From positions 1 through 8,196 of the forward strand of contig JAHECJ010000071.1 of NCBI GenBank assembly GCA_024641805.1: 8,196 bases of DNA, written 5' to 3'. Of the stretch, positions 5,972 to 8,196 are shown piece by piece (the first letter of the stretch is position 1; each line of letters begins with the position of its first letter). The DNA comes from Desulfococcus sp. (lineage in GTDB: Bacteria; Desulfobacterota; Desulfobacteria; Desulfobacterales; Desulfosalsimonadaceae). The position numbers and the translations under genes are program-made. The notes under the pieces were generated by a model that did no database searches, was not told the origin of the DNA, and worked only from the letters and a program-made list of their open reading frames with translations.

Positions 5972-6970
5972 ATGAAAAACATCATTTTTTTCACTACCCC
6001 CTTGCGTTACCTGAGTCTTGTGCTGCTTTTTGTTTTTATTGTTTCATCCGACGGGTTTTCGGAATCTTCATTTGATCCGCAAAAAACAACGTTTTCCGTT
6101 AAAGTGAAAGACCATGTCTCGCCTTATCGGCTCATGAGTTTCTTTGTTCTTCCGAAAGAAAAAATTAATTTTGAAATTATGTCCGACGACGGGAACGAGA
6201 AATTTTCCATTACCTCGACCTCTGGGAATGTAATCCGGCCTTCAAAGCGGGCATCCGACCGGATGTGTCAATGGCAGGCACCGGATAATAACGGCCATTA
6301 CCCGATCATCATTAAATCGGAAACTTCCAAAGAGGTGATGACCCTTCTTTTTTTTGTTCAGGTTCCCTATACTTCAGTAAAAGGGAAGAAAGAACTGAAC
6401 CATTACCGTATCGGCTCATACCCCCGAATTCCGTTAAAAAATCTATCCGTTTACAAGCCGCCCAGAGGATTTGTCGAAGTCACCCCCGAAAATGCCGACG
6501 TTCAGATATCCCCGCATTTTAAACTCAGTCAATTCCTATGCAAGCAAAACGGAGGGTTTCCCAAATATATGGTCCTCCGGACAAAGCTTTTGCTGAAGCT
6601 TGAACTGATTCTGGAACAGATCAACAATCACGGATATCGATGCGATTCTTTTTATGTGCTCAGTGGGTATCGAACGCCGTATTATAATAAAGAAATCGGG
6701 AATGTAAAATACAGCCGCCATGTCTGGGGCGGTGCCGCAGACATCTTCATCGACGAAAATCCAAAGGACGATTGCATGGACGACCTCAACAACGACGGCA
6801 GTATTGACTGGAAAGACGCCGAAGTTATCTATAATATTATTGACGGTCTCTATGGAAAATCCTTTTACGATATGTTTGTGGGGGGTCTCGGCTGGTATCA
6901 CAAAACACCGTCACATTGCCCGTTTGTGCATGTGGATGCCCGGGGCACGAGAGCACGGTGGGGGGATTAA
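5972..6970 (+). CDS. M15-superfamily peptidase (MepK/YcbK-like) with EF-hand-like loop
   Basis: This 332-residue exported protein has a hydrophobic signal segment (about 13-25). An N-terminal, probably beta-rich region (about 31-165) follows that I do not recognise. The C-terminal zinc-peptidase domain (about 175-332) has VLSGYRTPYYN (229-239), then SRHVWGGAADI with H250 and D257 spaced H-x6-D, and FVHVDARG with H320: the ligand set expected of LAS/M15 metallopeptidases. Between the second and third ligands sits DLNNDGSIDWKD (271-282), an EF-hand or dockerin-like calcium loop (D271, N273, D275, D279, D282). The ATG at 5972 is right after the ldtD stop, with only a poor ribosome binding site, so translational coupling is likely. 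An upstream extension of this frame to 5648 overlaps the ldtD catalytic domain and was discarded. By family and neighbour it should cut peptidoglycan peptides, possibly the 3-3 bonds made by LdtD. A DD- or LD-carboxypeptidase is the alternative. Confidence 0.88.
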   Translation: MKNIIFFTTPLRYLSLVLLFVFIVSSDGFSESSFDPQKTTFSVKVKDHVSPYRLMSFFVLPKEKINFEIMSDDGNEKFSITSTSGNVIRPSKRASDRMCQWQAPDNNGHYPIIIKSETSKEVMTLLFFVQVPYTSVKGKKELNHYRIGSYPRIPLKNLSVYKPPRGFVEVTPENADVQISPHFKLSQFLCKQNGGFPKYMVLRTKLLLKLELILEQINNHGYRCDSFYVLSGYRTPYYNKEIGNVKYSRHVWGGAADIFIDENPKDDCMDDLNNDGSIDWKDAEVIYNIIDGLYGKSFYDMFVGGLGWYHKTPSHCPFVHVDARGTRARWGD

Positions 6971-7141
6971 CCGGCTTTTGAAAAACTATTTCGTTTGCCA
7001 TAAGGCGTTAAAATTGCCGGCACCCATGATGTTTTACTACAACCCCTTAAATATTGATTCAATTGACGTGCTTTAATCCATATTTTAATAAAGCAGCCAC
7101 CAGGAATGTTAAAAAAAATATTTTTTAAAGGAGAAACCAAG
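6971..7141 (+). other. Intergenic spacer before the BamE-like gene
   Basis: These 171 bp contain no gene. A possible sigma-70 promoter is TTGACG (7063-7068) with TTTAAT (7084-7089), but the 15 bp spacing is short. A GCTTTA/TAAAGC inverted repeat (7070-7075, 7089-7094) overlaps it; it is AT-rich with a 13 nt loop and no T-run directly after the stem, so it is not a convincing terminator. The gap and this candidate suggest that the BamE-like gene and hypF form a separate transcription unit from ldtD. Confidence 0.4.
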
Positions 7142-7513
7142 ATGAAACCCATGCCGCTTTCAAGATGTCAGTTCCCGGCTTTTTCCGGTCTCAAACATGC
7201 TTTATTTGTAAAAACAGGGATGCTGCTGCTGGCCATATCACTGGTGATGATCGGTTGCGCCACGGTGGGGAAAGATTTCCCCGTTGAAAAAGTCTCCGGA
7301 ATTCAGATCAAAAAAACGACGCAGCAGGAGATCCGGAAAGTATTCGGGCCGCCCTGGCGGATCGGTATCGAAGACGGTCAAAATATATGGACATACGGCA
7401 AGTATCGATACAAACTCTTCGGAGAGGCTAGCACAACGGACCTGGTCATCCGTTTTGACAATAACAATGTTGTTGAATCCTATTCCTTTAACACCACCGA
7501 ACATATGAAATAG
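7142..7513 (+). CDS. Small outer-membrane lipoprotein with BamE/SmpA-like domain
   Basis: This 123-residue protein has a lipoprotein signal sequence: a basic N-region, a hydrophobic core (about 27-37, MLLLAISLVMI) and a lipobox-like VMIGC with Cys39 as the likely lipidated residue. Met at the -3 position is unusual but tolerated. The mature part (about 45-120) fits the SmpA/OmlA (BamE) pattern: IQIKKTTQQEIRKVFGPP, a WTYGKYRYK strand, then LVIRFDNNNVVESYSF. True BamE is part of the outer-membrane protein assembly complex; many lipoproteins share the fold, so a Bam role is not established here. The ATG at 7142 was chosen because AAAGGAG lies 8 nt upstream (7127-7133). An in-frame ATG at 7106 lies before that site, and one at 7220 would leave almost no N-region. 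hypF begins 18 nt after the stop. Confidence 0.85.
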   Translation: MKPMPLSRCQFPAFSGLKHALFVKTGMLLLAISLVMIGCATVGKDFPVEKVSGIQIKKTTQQEIRKVFGPPWRIGIEDGQNIWTYGKYRYKLFGEASTTDLVIRFDNNNVVESYSFNTTEHMK

Positions 7514-7531
7514 CAAGGTTGATCCGGAGTG

Positions 7532-8196
7532 ATGGAGAAAACCAGTCATCGCGGCGGCGCGATCCGCCGTTTGAAAATCATCATTCAGGGGGCGGTTCAG
7601 GGGGTGGGATTCCGGCCGTTTGTTTTCCGGCTCGCCACCTCCCTCGGACTCACCGGATGGGTCATCAATTCCACCCAGGGGGTCGTGATTGAAATCGAAG
7701 GCAATACGGATCACTTGAACACGTTTCTCCTTTCCGTAGAAAAGGAAAAGCCGCCCCTGGCCGCGATTCAAAGTCTTGAATTTTCCTTTCTGGACCCGGT
7801 GGGATTTTCCGCTTTTGAGGTCCGGAAAAGCGATGATAAGGGCAGTAAAAGCGCTTTTATTCTGCCGGATATCGCCACGTGCCCGGACTGCCTGGCCGAA
7901 ATCAGTGATCCGGACAACCGGAGATACCTGTACCCGTTTACCAACTGCACCAATTGCGGCCCCCGGTTCAGCATCATCCGGAAGCTGCCCTATGACCGCC
8001 CGAACACCACCATGGTCGATTTTATCATGTGTGAAAGCTGTCTGGCGGAATACACCGATCCCCGGGATCGGCGATTTCACGCACAGCCCAATGCCTGCCC
8101 GGAATGCGGTCCTCACGTGGAATTTTGGGATGTTCACGGCAAAACACTGGCATCAAGACACCCGGCGATATTAAAAGCAGCGGACGCCATCAAAGA
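7532..8196 (+). CDS. hypF: Carbamoyltransferase HypF, N-terminal part (cut by the right edge)
   Basis: The first 221 codons are present. HypF uses carbamoyl phosphate and ATP to make the thiocarbamate on HypE that becomes the cyanide ligands of [NiFe]-hydrogenase. The N-terminal acylphosphatase domain (about 12-100) has GAVQGVGFRPFV with Arg28 and VINSTQG with Asn46, the expected catalytic pair. The double zinc-finger region has C117/C120/C139/C142 and C167/C170/C189/C192. This is exactly the CX2CX18CX2C-X24-CX2CX18CX2C spacing typical of HypF. The YrdC-like and Kae1-like domains would follow beyond the edge. The ATG at 7532 has GGAG only 2 nt upstream, with AAGG further off (7515-7518); a GTG at 7529 is also in frame, after a TGA at 7520. 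The gene implies that the organism matures [NiFe]-hydrogenases. Other hyp genes may lie to the right. Confidence 0.96.
   Translation, partial: MEKTSHRGGAIRRLKIIIQGAVQGVGFRPFVFRLATSLGLTGWVINSTQGVVIEIEGNTDHLNTFLLSVEKEKPPLAAIQSLEFSFLDPVGFSAFEVRKSDDKGSKSAFILPDIATCPDCLAEISDPDNRRYLYPFTNCTNCGPRFSIIRKLPYDRPNTTMVDFIMCESCLAEYTDPRDRRFHAQPNACPECGPHVEFWDVHGKTLASRHPAILKAADAIK

Noticed and set aside
7070..7094. GCTTTA/TAAAGC inverted repeat as a terminator
   Set aside because: The stem is 6 bp and AT-rich, the loop is 13 nt, and no T-run directly follows the stem.
7238..8137. Long open frame of 299 codons on the minus strand
   Set aside because: It lies antisense to the BamE-like gene and hypF. The plus-strand frame encodes the exact HypF zinc-finger spacing and acylphosphatase motif, so the minus frame is a by-product of codon composition.

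Overview
The window looks like chromosomal DNA of a Gram-negative, probably sulfate-reducing, member of the Desulfobacterota (Desulfobacterales-like). This rests on four things: a multi-receiver two-component operon behind a sigma-54 promoter, a Cache-type sensor kinase, a hydrogenase-maturation gene (hypF), and periplasmic and outer-membrane proteins. The assignment comes from gene style and context only; no sequence search was run.

Left half (positions 1-3787, all minus strand): a signalling operon read right to left. It opens with a membrane-bound sensor histidine kinase (Cache-like periplasmic sensor, HAMP, HisKA, HATPase). Four receiver-domain proteins follow: a single-domain CheY-like protein, two related receivers sharing a conserved C-terminal helical domain of about 70 residues that is not a DNA-binding domain I recognise, and a further receiver cut by the left edge. 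The genes overlap or are separated by at most 33 nt, so they are very likely co-transcribed. No DNA-binding or enzymatic output domain of a known type is visible.

Middle (3788-4215): an AT-rich divergent intergenic region. On the minus strand it carries a near-consensus sigma-54 promoter (3854-3869) with exact GG-N10-GC spacing. A full match to the IHF consensus lies upstream of it (3898-3910), and further upstream are repeated or dyad sequences that could bind an enhancer-binding protein. This is the classic layout of an NtrC-type regulated promoter, and it drives the kinase operon.

Right half (4216-8196, all plus strand): first a cell-wall pair, an LdtD/YcbB-type L,D-transpeptidase and, 1 nt after its stop codon, an M15-superfamily peptidase with an EF-hand-like calcium loop. 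This resembles the E. coli ycbB-ycbK (ldtD-mepK) neighbourhood, where one enzyme makes 3-3 peptidoglycan cross-links and the other cuts them. After a 171 bp gap come a small BamE/SmpA-like outer-membrane lipoprotein and, 18 nt later, the 5' part of hypF, which is cut by the right edge.

Points most worth attention: the sigma-54/IHF-controlled operon of one kinase with several receivers, the unexplained C-terminal domain in two of those receivers, and the ldtD/M15 pair with its calcium-loop peptidase. No RNA genes, insertion sequences, CRISPR arrays or convincing terminators were seen.
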